A program made the translations under genes and the position numbers. From positions 124,001 through 188,000 of the forward strand of contig SCSM01000007.1 in the NCBI GenBank assembly GCA_004322215.1: a stretch of 64,000 nucleotides of DNA, in the 5' to 3' direction. Below the pieces are notes generated by a model. The model saw only the letters and a list, made by a program, of their open reading frames with translations. It was not told the DNA's origin and made no database searches. The DNA comes from Bacteroidota bacterium (GTDB taxonomy: Bacteria; Bacteroidota; Ignavibacteria; Kapaibacteriales; UBA2268). Positions 8,939-17,702 of the stretch are shown piece after piece; the first letter of the stretch is position 1; every line of letters starts with the position of its first letter.

Positions 8939-11900
8939 TTACTCTCCTACCATCACAAACGCACCCCATACTATTAGTCTCTCATCTTTAGCAAGCATAT
9001 CTAACTGGGCTTTGCGAAAAGCTTCACGCTTGCTCATACCTTTTTCTATCCAGTTTTCATAAAACATACTCATAAATTCCTGAGTCTCACTATCGGGTAC
9101 TTTCCATAAACTCATTATCAGATTCTCTGCACCTGCAACGATGAATGCCCTCTGCAAGCCATAAACACCTTCCCCATTACGAACGTCACCAAGTCCTGTT
9201 TCACAAGCGGATAAAACAACAAGCCCGGTGTTATCCAAATTCAAATTCATTGCTTCCGAGGCAGTAAGAAAGCCATCTTCTGTCTTTCGTTCAGTTGCTT
9301 CCTGTTTAAAGGCTGCATCTGCACCAGCGAAGATTAATCCCGAACGCAAAAGAGGATTCTCATATACTTTACTGGTTTCCATACCAAACTTTTTTGAGCC
9401 AATTTTGCCGCTTCTGTACTGTTCATAAATATCTTTACTTGAATAAAAGAAACCATGCGTTGAAATATGCAGTATCGTCGGACTATTCAATATTTTGATT
9501 TCTTCTTCGAGTGCTTTCTCTCCTATGAAGAGTTCGGTTTTCCATTTATTCCTTCTTAATATTTTATCAATTTTTTCAACTTCTACTTTTGTTCCGGGCA
9601 ATTCAGGAATTCCTTTTCTTGCCAAACTATCCCTCAAACTGCCAAAGTAATCAAATTCTCTTTTCATATCGTATCTCATTGCATATTTTTCATATTCCTT
9701 CGAATCGAGATTATACTTCGGATATCCGAAAATGCTTGCGGTCGAGGGCTGTTCTGTTGACTTTTTCTGAACTTCGAGCAGGTCGCGGGTGCTTGTCAGA
9801 TAGCATATATCGAGGTCTTTTATTAAATAATTATTTGTTTCAGGATTAAGCAGCACATTCAGATTTATTTTATTATATATTCCATCCAGCGAAATATATA
9901 CCTTCTTAATTCCCTTCAGCTTTTCCTGAACCGGTTTCCAGTAAGCATCGAAATAGACAGGGCTCATAATAGATTCACCATTTTTAAATACTATTGAGTA
10001 CTTCCCAAATATATCATTTGGTTTACTGCCCTCGAGTTCGTTCCCATTTTCGAAAAGTACAAGCTCCGGCAATTTGCTGTCTTTCTTGATGATTAGGAAA
10101 GCGTAATAAACCGTATCAGTCCAGCGTTTGTCAAATAAATTGAATCTGACAATTTCGATTGCACATTCATCATCCTTCAGGATTGACTGAACATCCCGCC
10201 ATGTGTATTGTTTCTTTTCGTAAGCTTGCCTGAATTCTTCAGAAGCATTGGATAGATATTTCTCTAAGTTATTTGCGGAGTTTTCGATGGAATCTCGATT
10301 AATACCCCGTTTTATCAATTCCTGAGAGGTTGAACTATAAAGTTTATTTATATAGTTTTTCAAATCGAGCCATTCATCGAATTTTTTGTTCAATTCCTGG
10401 TTACCACTGTTTTTAATTCTTTCACGCACTTTTTTTGTGGAGTTGAGCAACATTCCTTTTGTTACGAGTTGGTTATTGTACATAGTCTCAACAATAGCAG
10501 GATTTTCTTTCATTCTTTTGATGGCAAATGAATTGAAAACCGTAAAGTTATTACTCATTGTACTCCAGAATTGCTGCTTTTCTTTTTCTGAGAGATAGGG
10601 AAAATTTTTATTTAATTGTTTTATATAAATTGCTAATTCCTCTATGAATAATTGCTCGGATGATTCGTTACGTCCCATTGCATAATAAAGCGTGGCAAGA
10701 TTATATAAACTTGTAGCAAAGTAGGGATGCTCTTCGCCAGATATTTTCCTATAGATTTCCACCGCCTTCTTATATAATGGTTCTGTTAATTCATAGCGTC
10801 CCATTGTATTATAAAGATTAGCAAGATTGTTTAAACTTGTCGCATAGTAAGGATGCTCTTCACCAAGTTTTTTTCTATAAATTTCCACTGCTTTCTTATA
10901 TAATGTTTCCGCTAGTTCATAGCGTTCCATCGCATTATAAAGATTAGCAAGATTGTATAAACTCATAGCATAGTCGGGATGCTCTTCGCCAAGTATTTTT
11001 CTTCTTATTTCCACAGCCTTCTTATATAATGGCTCTGTTAATTCATAGCGTCCCAATGCTTGATAAAGTTCCGCAAGATTGTTTAAACTCATAGCATAGT
11101 CTGGATGTTCTTCGCCAATTTTTTTTCTATAGATTACCACCGCCTTTTTATATAATGGTTCTGCTAATTCGTAGCGTCCCATTGTTCGATAAAGCGTCGC
11201 AAGATTGTTTAAACTCATAGCATAGTCTGGATGTTCTTCTCCAAGTATTTTTCTTCTCATTTCCATAGCCTTCTTATATAATGGCTCTGCTAATTCATAG
11301 CGTCCCATTGCTCGATAAAGCTCCGCAAGATTGTTTAAACTGCTCGCATAGTAGGGATGCTCTTCACTTAGCGTTTTTCTAATTATTTCCATCGCCTTCT
11401 TATATAATGGCTCTGCTGATTCGTAACGTCCCATTGCATAAGAAAGAAAGGCAAGATTGTTTAAACTCGCAGCATAGTCTGGATGTTCTTCGCCAAGTAT
11501 TTTTCTTCTTATTTCCATCGCCTTCTTATATAATGGTTCAGCTAATTCGTAGCTTCCTATTGCTTGATAAAGTGAAGCGAGATTGTTTAAACTCGTTGCA
11601 TATCCCGGATGTTCTTCGCCAAGTATTTTTCTTTTTATTTCCACTGCCTTCTTATATAATGGCTCTGCTAATTCGTAGCGTACCATTGCATAATAAAGCG
11701 CGGCAAGATTGTTTAAACTCGCCGCATAGTCTGGATGCTCTTCGCCAAGTACTTTTCTTCTTATTTCTATCGTTTTCTTATATAATGGCTCTGCTAATTC
11801 GTAGCGTACCATCACTCGATAAAGCTCCGCGAGATTGTCTAAACTGCTCGCATAGTCGGAATGTTCCTCGCCAAGTATTTTTCTATATATTTCCACCGCC

Positions 11901-12316
11901 TTCTTATATAATGGCTCTGCTAATTCATAGCGTCCCATTGCATAATAAAGCATTGCAAGAATATTTAAACTGCTAGCATAGTCAGGATGTTCTTCTCCAA
12001 GTATTTTCCTATCTATTTCAATACCCTTCTTCATTAATGGTTCTGCTTTAGCGTAATCATTTGCTTTATAGTATAAATATCCAAGATTATCTAATAGAAA
12101 TGCATAATCTTTTGAATCTCCTTTCCCGAATATTTTCTCATATTCAATTTTTGCTTTATTCAAATATTCGATTGCTTTTTCCATATCTCCATTATTATAA
12201 TATTCCCTTGACATGACAACTAAAGATTTCAAATCATTACTAATATTCTGAGCATTAATATTACATATTAAAGGGAACAAGAGGTAAAGTATTAGTGATA
12301 AATATTTTGTTTTCAT
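8939..12316 (-). CDS. Exported TPR-CHAT protease with tandem kinesin-light-chain-like TPRs
   Basis: 1125 residues. I choose the ATG at 12316, which has GGAG eight bases upstream and starts a signal peptide (MKTKYLSLILYLLFPL, cleavage near NINAQ); an upstream in-frame TTG at 12331 is less likely. Residues ~30-580 are TPRs, of which about eleven are nearly identical 42-residue units with core AEPLYKKA.EI.RKILGEEHP. A helical linker follows, then the CHAT domain with both catalytic residues: His in ISTHGFF (about residue 954) and Cys in LSACETG (about 1038). It is expected to be a caspase-like cysteine protease in the periplasm. It sits 30 bases downstream of a membrane Zn-ribbon gene, within the ECF sigma operon. 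Confidence 0.93.
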   Translation of the reverse strand: MKTKYLSLILYLLFPLICNINAQNISNDLKSLVVMSREYYNNGDMEKAIEYLNKAKIEYEKIFGKGDSKDYAFLLDNLGYLYYKANDYAKAEPLMKKGIEIDRKILGEEHPDYASSLNILAMLYYAMGRYELAEPLYKKAVEIYRKILGEEHSDYASSLDNLAELYRVMVRYELAEPLYKKTIEIRRKVLGEEHPDYAASLNNLAALYYAMVRYELAEPLYKKAVEIKRKILGEEHPGYATSLNNLASLYQAIGSYELAEPLYKKAMEIRRKILGEEHPDYAASLNNLAFLSYAMGRYESAEPLYKKAMEIIRKTLSEEHPYYASSLNNLAELYRAMGRYELAEPLYKKAMEMRRKILGEEHPDYAMSLNNLATLYRTMGRYELAEPLYKKAVVIYRKKIGEEHPDYAMSLNNLAELYQALGRYELTEPLYKKAVEIRRKILGEEHPDYAMSLYNLANLYNAMERYELAETLYKKAVEIYRKKLGEEHPYYATSLNNLANLYNTMGRYELTEPLYKKAVEIYRKISGEEHPYFATSLYNLATLYYAMGRNESSEQLFIEELAIYIKQLNKNFPYLSEKEKQQFWSTMSNNFTVFNSFAIKRMKENPAIVETMYNNQLVTKGMLLNSTKKVRERIKNSGNQELNKKFDEWLDLKNYINKLYSSTSQELIKRGINRDSIENSANNLEKYLSNASEEFRQAYEKKQYTWRDVQSILKDDECAIEIVRFNLFDKRWTDTVYYAFLIIKKDSKLPELVLFENGNELEGSKPNDIFGKYSIVFKNGESIMSPVYFDAYWKPVQEKLKGIKKVYISLDGIYNKINLNVLLNPETNNYLIKDLDICYLTSTRDLLEVQKKSTEQPSTASIFGYPKYNLDSKEYEKYAMRYDMKREFDYFGSLRDSLARKGIPELPGTKVEVEKIDKILRRNKWKTELFIGEKALEEEIKILNSPTILHISTHGFFYSSKDIYEQYRSGKIGSKKFGMETSKVYENPLLRSGLIFAGADAAFKQEATERKTEDGFLTASEAMNLNLDNTGLVVLSACETGLGDVRNGEGVYGLQRAFIVAGAENLIMSLWKVPDSETQEFMSMFYENWIEKGMSKREAFRKAQLDMLAKDERLIVWGAFVMVGE
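10730..12015 (-). repeat. 126-bp tandem repeat array inside the TPR-CHAT gene
   Basis: About ten to eleven direct copies of a 126-base unit, each encoding one 42-residue TPR. Copies are highly similar at the DNA level: the stretch coding for CGxSLNNLA and that for GEEHPDYA recur with only a few base changes. The period is constant, so copy number can change without shifting the frame. It is coding sequence, not a CRISPR: there are no spacers and the unit is too long. Confidence 0.9.
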
Positions 12317-12346
12317 TTCATCAATCTCCAAATAATTTCTATAACT

Positions 12347-12730
12347 TTATTCTCCTCTAACGCCAGAAATTCCAATTTCAGTTCCACATTTAACACATTT
12401 GTATTTTGTATCCCAAACTAAACGGTCTAAAATATGGGGCGATTGTTTCTTTATTTGTTTAATTACTTCAGTTCTCTTATGAACTGTACTACAATTGTGG
12501 CAAACAGGATCGATACCTTTAATGCTTTTCATTTCGTATTTTTTATTTAAATAATTCCCAATTACTACTAAAATTATTCCGATGATAAAAAAACCAGAAC
12601 AAATTAAAATTACTATTAAAGTAAAATCAAAAATTTGATCATGAAAGGCTATATAGGCAATCATACGAATTGTTGATATTAATATAGCCGAAGTACCCAA
12701 AGTAATTAATAATCTACTTAAAGCTTTCAT
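12347..12730 (-). CDS. Membrane protein with C-terminal zinc ribbon (127 aa)
   Basis: Two hydrophobic segments (about residues 5-30 and 36-62) are followed by a soluble tail with two CxxC pairs (CHNC near residue 79 and CVKC near 113), consistent with a zinc ribbon facing the cytoplasm. ATG at 12730 follows AAAAGGTGA. The gene lies between an exported hypothetical and the TPR-CHAT protease gene, with short gaps on both sides, so it is likely part of the sigma operon. No family recognised. Confidence 0.75.
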   Translation of the reverse strand: MKALSRLLITLGTSAILISTIRMIAYIAFHDQIFDFTLIVILICSGFFIIGIILVVIGNYLNKKYEMKSIKGIDPVCHNCSTVHKRTEVIKQIKKQSPHILDRLVWDTKYKCVKCGTEIGISGVRGE

Positions 12731-12758
12731 AATTTCACCTTTTTAATTTTAAAAATCA

Positions 12759-13505
12759 TTACTTCACATACTTTATTACAGGCTCGTTATAAACAATTTT
12801 CACAATGAATTCCCCTTGATACATTCCCGGTTTCTGTTTTGCATAAATAAAAAGAATGCCGCCTAAATTCAATTCCTGTTCGCCTGATGAATCTAATCTA
12901 TGGTTTCTTGTTGATGTAGTTAAATACCTAACAATCATCCAGGTATTTTTATCCGACACGTTTTTTATTATCACAGAGTCAGGTAGATAGATTTTATAGC
13001 TCATATCCATTTCTCCTTTTAAATTAATTTGAGCAGCACCTGTGGGTACTCTATACAAGCGGTCAAGAATTTTCTCTTTAATATCATTACCCCCATCAAA
13101 AATAACTCCACCCCAATTTTCGATACCATTTTGATTTATTGAAACACAGCCCGGTAAGTTACTTGCTTTTATAGAACCATAATTCAAATGTTTAAAAGTA
13201 GTATCATAATAACCACTACCTTGTAGAATAAGAGGAGCAACAATTTTTGGTTGAATAGTATGGAATACCTCCTTCTTTGCCTCAAGTACCTTACCTACAC
13301 CACCACCTTGGATATAATTTATATCAACATTATCGGCAGTTAAGCTTTTTCTGTAAATCACCGAATCTTTAACTTCTGTTATTAAAGTATCCTCTGAAAT
13401 AGTAGCAAAAATTTTAATTTTCAATTCAGCCTTATTTTGAGATAAAAGAAATTGAACTGAACATAATAAAAATAAATTCAAACAAAAAAAGAAATATAAT
13501 TTCAT
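12759..13505 (-). CDS. Exported hypothetical protein (248 aa)
   Basis: It starts with a signal peptide (LYFFFCLNLFLLCSVQFLLSQ) behind GGGAG. The rest is predicted beta-rich without cysteine pairs. The C-terminal half (PGMYQGEFIVKIVYNEPVIKYVK) resembles the beta-sandwich tail of proteins reporting small exported ligands, but I do not recognise a family. It is 28 bases upstream of the membrane Zn-ribbon gene and 31 bases after the preceding gene, so it belongs to the same transcript. It should be periplasmic or surface exposed. Confidence 0.75.
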   Translation of the reverse strand: MKLYFFFCLNLFLLCSVQFLLSQNKAELKIKIFATISEDTLITEVKDSVIYRKSLTADNVDINYIQGGGVGKVLEAKKEVFHTIQPKIVAPLILQGSGYYDTTFKHLNYGSIKASNLPGCVSINQNGIENWGGVIFDGGNDIKEKILDRLYRVPTGAAQINLKGEMDMSYKIYLPDSVIIKNVSDKNTWMIVRYLTTSTRNHRLDSSGEQELNLGGILFIYAKQKPGMYQGEFIVKIVYNEPVIKYVK

Positions 13506-13536
13506 GGTTTTCTCCCAAATAATAAATTATTTGATG

Positions 13537-14088
13537 TCATTTGATTATTATATAAAATTTTGAATCATACTCGCATCCTGTTAAATTATGCTTGCCATAA
13601 AAATCACGAACATAATACTCTGGTGGCACAGACGCAGATACGTCATAAGAACCATTTAAAAGTTTAATTCCTATTTTCCCTTGAGGAGGTATTAAATACC
13701 TTTGATTTTCAACACCAACATAACGTAGAGTAAGTATATATTTTGTATCGTTGAACGTTATTATTTTTGTGTATTTTTTGTTTGGATGTGAACAATCCCC
13801 TGAGTCTTGGGGGAAAGGATTATACTTACTTTCTTTGATTTCCTGCATTTTTTCAAGATTGATTACCTGTAAAAGACTATCTATTTGGCTTTCAAATTCA
13901 GTGTCCTTGTATTTTAATTTTATTGTATCTAAATACAGCTCTAATTCATCCAGATTCTCATCCAATCTAATTAATTGAACCTTGTTCCAGTCTTTTATAA
14001 AATCCTCTTTAATAGTTGAGCAGGAAATTAAAGAGATAAAAATTGTTAATAATAACAATTTCATGAATATTGTAAATGAAGCTTTCAT
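13537..14088 (-). CDS. Putative lipoprotein (183 aa)
   Basis: The N-terminus has a lipoprotein signal: hydrophobic LLLLTIFISLI followed by SCS, with the lipid-bearing Cys near residue 23. A helical segment of about 60 residues (LDENLDELELYLDTIKLKY) and a beta-rich C-terminus follow. Start ATG at 14088 has AAAAGGTGA; a second in-frame ATG at 14064 is possible. It lies only three bases after the anti-sigma gene, so the two are translationally linked. Function unknown; it may be an envelope sensor for the sigma system (inference from position). Confidence 0.75.
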   Translation of the reverse strand: MKASFTIFMKLLLLTIFISLISCSTIKEDFIKDWNKVQLIRLDENLDELELYLDTIKLKYKDTEFESQIDSLLQVINLEKMQEIKESKYNPFPQDSGDCSHPNKKYTKIITFNDTKYILTLRYVGVENQRYLIPPQGKIGIKLLNGSYDVSASVPPEYYVRDFYGKHNLTGCEYDSKFYIIIK

Positions 14089-14091
14089 AAA

Positions 14092-15045
14092 TCACCTTTT
14101 AATACCCTGATTTATTTCATTAATTTTTCTTATCATTTCTTTTGCTTTCAATTTGTATTCGCCTTTCATAGCCGCAGTTTTTTCAAATTCACTTATGGCT
14201 TTTGTTCCATCCCCTTTCAATAAATAAGTATTGCCGAGATACCAGAAAGCTTTCTCAGTGTATATTTTTGTGGTATCAATTTTAATTACAATCTGAAACT
14301 TTTTGATTGCTTTGTTTTTGTTGCTATCGAGCAGGTAACATAAGCCGAGATAAAAATGTATTTTTGATTGGTTTGTATCTTCAGATAACGCTGTTTCTAA
14401 CTTTTTAATTGCTTCAGGATAATTATTTGTGTTATACAACTTCATCCCATCTTCAAATGGGTTATCAACCTCATCAATATCTCTCGAGTTCATTAGTGAT
14501 ATAGGTTTATAAGGAATTTTTTGTATAACAGCTAAAGAGGAAATTTTCTTGCTTGTTTCTGCTAAATCTGTTTCTACTGTTTGTTCTTTTTTTGTTAAAG
14601 TTTGTTCTTTAACGATTTTCTCAATTTTATCTTTTTTTAAATGTGCAATTTCAATTTTCTTTTTGCTTCCAAAAAAATCATTCCATGTAATTAAAGTTGT
14701 AATCATTAAAATCAGAACTAATGATAAACTAATTGTCAATGTACGGTGTTTTATCCAGAGTAGAATTGCTAATGTAGATAGGAATTGAGAGATTTTATTA
14801 TCGGTTTTTTTTTGACGAGTTCCAACAAAACTCTTTTTCTCATTTATGCTTTTCTCTAATAATGATATTAACTCTTTGGAATTATCTTTCATGGTATCAA
14901 AAACGCCGGACATAGAATACAGGTCGCCGAAACATTTATCACATTCCAGAATATGTGCTTCAAAAGCTCTTCTTTCATCATCAGAAAGCAAGCCAAATTC
15001 ATAACGTGCAATTAATTTTTCCATGTCAGGGTTAGTACATTCCAT
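14092..15045 (-). CDS. Putative anti-sigma factor, zf-HC2-like with periplasmic TPRs
   Basis: 317 residues. The N-terminal ~60 residues match the zf-HC2 anti-sigma pattern (RYEFGLLSDDERRAFEAH, then LECDKCFGDL, giving H-x3-C-x2-C). A single membrane helix lies at about residues 98-118 (LTISLSLVLILMITTLI). The outer part has a Lys/Glu linker and then TPRs (~195-305: AIKKLETALSED, AISEFEKTA). It overlaps the ECF sigma gene by 14 bases, the usual sigma/anti-sigma arrangement. Known role of the family: hold the sigma factor at the membrane until a signal releases it. The external TPRs are an attractive contact for the TPR-CHAT proteases of the same operon (inference). Confidence 0.85.
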   Translation of the reverse strand: MECTNPDMEKLIARYEFGLLSDDERRAFEAHILECDKCFGDLYSMSGVFDTMKDNSKELISLLEKSINEKKSFVGTRQKKTDNKISQFLSTLAILLWIKHRTLTISLSLVLILMITTLITWNDFFGSKKKIEIAHLKKDKIEKIVKEQTLTKKEQTVETDLAETSKKISSLAVIQKIPYKPISLMNSRDIDEVDNPFEDGMKLYNTNNYPEAIKKLETALSEDTNQSKIHFYLGLCYLLDSNKNKAIKKFQIVIKIDTTKIYTEKAFWYLGNTYLLKGDGTKAISEFEKTAAMKGEYKLKAKEMIRKINEINQGIKR

Positions 15046-15643
15046 CTAAGCACCCTTCTTTTTTTAATTCGCTTTTCAAACTTTTCCTACATCTCCAAAC
15101 CATATTATCTATTGTAGCTCGGGGAGTCCCTGGGAAAAATTTCATATTGATTTCTTTTATTTTATATCCATTAAGAAAAGCAAGAAATATCTTTTGACAA
15201 TCATTACTTAACTTAGTGATGACCACTTTAATATATTGCAAAAGGTCATCAGTTTCTGGATTCTCACCCTTTGAATCAAAGTCAGGAATTTCAATATCGG
15301 ATTCACAATCATATTGAATTGTCTCTTTCAATTTATCCTTCTCTTTATTCTTAAAATAAATAAATACTTTATTCCTGAAAATAACGTTTGAATATTGCAA
15401 AAGACCTTTATCTAATATGAAATTACTGTCTCTAAGTTTATCTAACAGAGCAATTATTGTTTCAGAAACAATTTCTTCTCGATCCTTTTCAACTTCATCG
15501 TCAATTTTGTATTCGTTCCATATTATATGTTTCGCAATTTTCAAATATCTTGCATATAGGTTTGAAAAAAGTTGATTTTCGGAGTTTTTATCACCGTTAC
15601 GTGCTTCCTTCCATAATTCCATGATACCACTCTGATGACTCAT
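15032..15643 (-). CDS. ECF-type RNA polymerase sigma factor
   Basis: 203 residues with a sigma region 2 (~20-100, EIVSETIIALLDKLRDSN) and region 4 helix-turn-helix (~135-195, LSNDCQKIFLAFLNGYKIKEI and TIDNMVWRCRKSLKSEL). It directs RNA polymerase to a dedicated set of promoters. The start at 15643 is uncertain: AAAGGG lies somewhat far upstream, and an internal ATG at 15622 has no better site. It is the first gene of the minus-strand run, overlapping the anti-sigma gene, and about 1 kb of gene-free DNA lies upstream. The region 2 sequence diverges from the classic ECF pattern seen in the second sigma factor at 44088. Confidence 0.88.
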   Translation of the reverse strand: MSHQSGIMELWKEARNGDKNSENQLFSNLYARYLKIAKHIIWNEYKIDDEVEKDREEIVSETIIALLDKLRDSNFILDKGLLQYSNVIFRNKVFIYFKNKEKDKLKETIQYDCESDIEIPDFDSKGENPETDDLLQYIKVVITKLSNDCQKIFLAFLNGYKIKEINMKFFPGTPRATIDNMVWRCRKSLKSELKKEGCLDGMY

Positions 15644-16633
15644 CGATTGTATTCTTTCCCTTTAAAATTTATTAAAATCGATACAAATATTTCTGATAAG
15701 ATACACCTTGTTCAACATTTTGGAAATTTAACAAACTTAATAATAAAAAGAAAGAAAATATATAGCGATTATAAAATACTTATTAATATAAAATATATCA
15801 ACGATATTAGATTTTAACTTTGACTATTTAATATAATTTTGGTTCACATTTTTCTCATTGCATCTAATACTTCTGTATACACTATTTTAATATACTTTTT
15901 GAAAGCTGAACGGCTCTTGTGACAAGAGATTTGCATTACTATTTCATATGAGGAAATTTTCATCATTGTTCAGTTAATTATCTTAATAAAAACCTGAATA
16001 ATAGCATTCAAAGCAGAACCTATCTATATATGAGTTATTTTTATCTAATGTTGTTCGGCAACAATTCTATTGTTAAATTAAGCTATTCACGAATATAACT
16101 TAACAAATATAATGATGTTTTGCAAAGTTTTTTAACATAGATGAAACTATTTTTCTAACACCTGATTGATGCTGCTTAATCATTCATCTTTTTTTGAATG
16201 AAGTAAACTTAATCCACCAGATAAATTTCTTAGGAATTTAATGGAATGGCAGTGATAATGACCAATGATACTTAAAATACCACATCGTACCAATTTCATA
16301 TTCCCCACTGGAACCAATGACTTTTTAATAAGTTTCAGAAGTATTCTATTAGTGAAGTAAAGACCTCCTTAAAAGTAGTCAATAAGTACGCATAAAATTT
16401 CAATCATAATTAATGATTTTTATTGATGCTAAGTAAAAAATTTAATGTATCCTTTATACTTAAAATTAAGTTTTTGCTAAAATATTTTTAATTTATGCTG
16501 CTTTATTAATGAAAAGTGATGAAAATTGCTAATAACCACTGAAAACCATATATTAATTAGTAGAAATTATTGATTTTATATTAAATTATGTGTGAAAATT
16601 GTAACTCATTTTACCCATTTTTAAGGCATATTA
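15644..16633. other. Gene-free region of about 1 kb upstream of the sigma operon
   Basis: Strongly AT-rich with stops in all frames; short open stretches near 15635-15817 have no ribosome site or protein-like composition. It must hold the promoter of the minus-strand sigma operon. Visible structure is limited to a 15-base palindrome at 15914-15928 and a small GTTG/CAAC hairpin near 16050-16065. It could be a decayed gene region adjoining the pseudogene at 16634. Confidence 0.5.
15914..15928. promoter_or_regulatory. 15-base palindrome CTCTTGTGACAAGAG
   Basis: A perfect inverted repeat, CTCTTGT-G-ACAAGAG, about 270 bases upstream of the ECF sigma start. It could be a protein-binding site or a short hairpin (six-base stem, three-base loop). 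There is no T-tract on either side that would make it a typical terminator. Function not established. Confidence 0.3.
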
Positions 16634-16909
16634 TCAAATAAGTTTTCTTATTAGAAATTTCTTATTACCATTTTTCAATAAGTTAGCAGTGCGTAAATGA
16701 CTCTCCAATGTCTTGATTAACCAATCTTTCTCCTGAATTTCCTTGTAATATGCATCATTTTACTTCATTAACTTCATCAATCTTCATTTTTAATGGTTTT
16801 GAACATCTTTCAACCTATATTCCGGCAAATAGCTATTCTTGATTCTTTCCAATTCAATGAAATTTTCCAAATAATCATTTAATCTTGTTGCTTCACATCA
16901 TCTTTCATA
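16634..16909 (-). pseudogene. Decayed small coiled-coil gene
   Basis: An ATG at 16909 follows a good AAGGTGA site and reads MKDDV before a stop. After a one-base shift the frame continues with protein-like sequence (LNDYLENFIELERIKNSYL), meets several stops near the middle, and resumes in the same frame (AYYKEIQEKDWLIKTLESHL) to a stop at 16634. The charged, heptad-like composition resembles the coiled-coil tail of the gene at 17061. I read it as one gene broken by a frameshift and nonsense changes. Confidence 0.5.
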
Positions 16910-17060
16910 AAATCACCTTAATATTTATTAATAATCCAATTAAAACATTTCATTCTTGCATGTTCATAATGCTTTGGCAATTTGACGACTAACTTTGCTC
17001 ATTAAATTATTGCATAATTTCTGTAGTTATCATGAAAATTCTGACAATAATCAACTTTTA

Positions 17061-17702
17061 TCATGTGTTTTCCACAACCTTATAATTTTCAACTGTCAAA
17101 GGCGGTTCAGATTTCAATGAGATATTCTCAAATTTTTTATTCTCAAATCGCTGTTCCAATCTTCTAATAATCATTTTTAACTTGTCATTTTCTTCCGATA
17201 ATTTAGTGTTCTTATCCATCTCATCATTAAGAAAATCCATTATATCCTGATAACCAAGTTTTGTTTTTTCCTCAGGAAAGTTTTTCCAATTAAATTCTTC
17301 AATCCTTAATTCATTTTCAAGTTTTTCAATTTTCTCCTCCAATTCCCGAATTTTTTTATTATTAAAATTTTTTAAAATTCGTGAAACTTCTTCTTCGGTG
17401 AATACCTTCATTCCAATATTTTTAATCGCATTGATTTTTTCCGGAGTCAGGTTGAAATCTTTAAGCATTAATATTTTTGGACTTCTATACTGCAAATCCT
17501 CAATTGCAATAGAAGTCAAAATAAAATCCTTATTCTTATAAATAAGTGGTGCGTGCTTATAAAGTATATCAGTTATTTCTGATAAAGTATCTAAAGGTGT
17601 TTCATAACCGTAAAGTTTTTTAAATAATATGGCACACTCATTAATGAAGTCCATTAGCATCCTTTTATCAACTTCCTTTTTCGAGATATTTTCTGTTTTC
17701 AT
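17061..17702 (-). CDS. Hypothetical coiled-coil protein (213 aa)
   Basis: A soluble protein with a helical N-terminal domain (~10-100) and a long coiled coil (~110-195; RELEEKIEKLENELR and ENDKLKMIIRRLEQR). ATG at 17702 follows AAAGGAT. It overlaps the end of the phage-type replication gene by 35 bases, so the two are coupled. Family not recognised; the setting suggests a mobile-element accessory or replication partner. Confidence 0.7.
   Translation of the reverse strand: MKTENISKKEVDKRMLMDFINECAILFKKLYGYETPLDTLSEITDILYKHAPLIYKNKDFILTSIAIEDLQYRSPKILMLKDFNLTPEKINAIKNIGMKVFTEEEVSRILKNFNNKKIRELEEKIEKLENELRIEEFNWKNFPEEKTKLGYQDIMDFLNDEMDKNTKLSEENDKLKMIIRRLEQRFENKKFENISLKSEPPLTVENYKVVENT

Noticed and set aside
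11407-11976. Long plus-strand reading frame of 189 codons opposite the TPR array
   Set aside because: It is the antisense shadow of the 126-base TPR repeats; it has no ribosome site and its protein merely mirrors the repeat period.
10730-12015. Regular tandem repeats as a CRISPR array
   Set aside because: The unit is 126 bases, coding throughout, and has no unique spacers; no cas genes are present.
8939-15643. Type III-E CRISPR (TPR-CHAT with sigma factor)
   Set aside because: No gRAMP/Cas7-11, Csx30 or CRISPR is visible and the CHAT proteins carry signal peptides; only the sigma plus TPR-CHAT theme is shared.
15635-15817. Plus-strand frame of 60 codons upstream of the sigma gene
   Set aside because: Overlaps the sigma start region on the opposite strand, no ribosome site and composition follows AT content.
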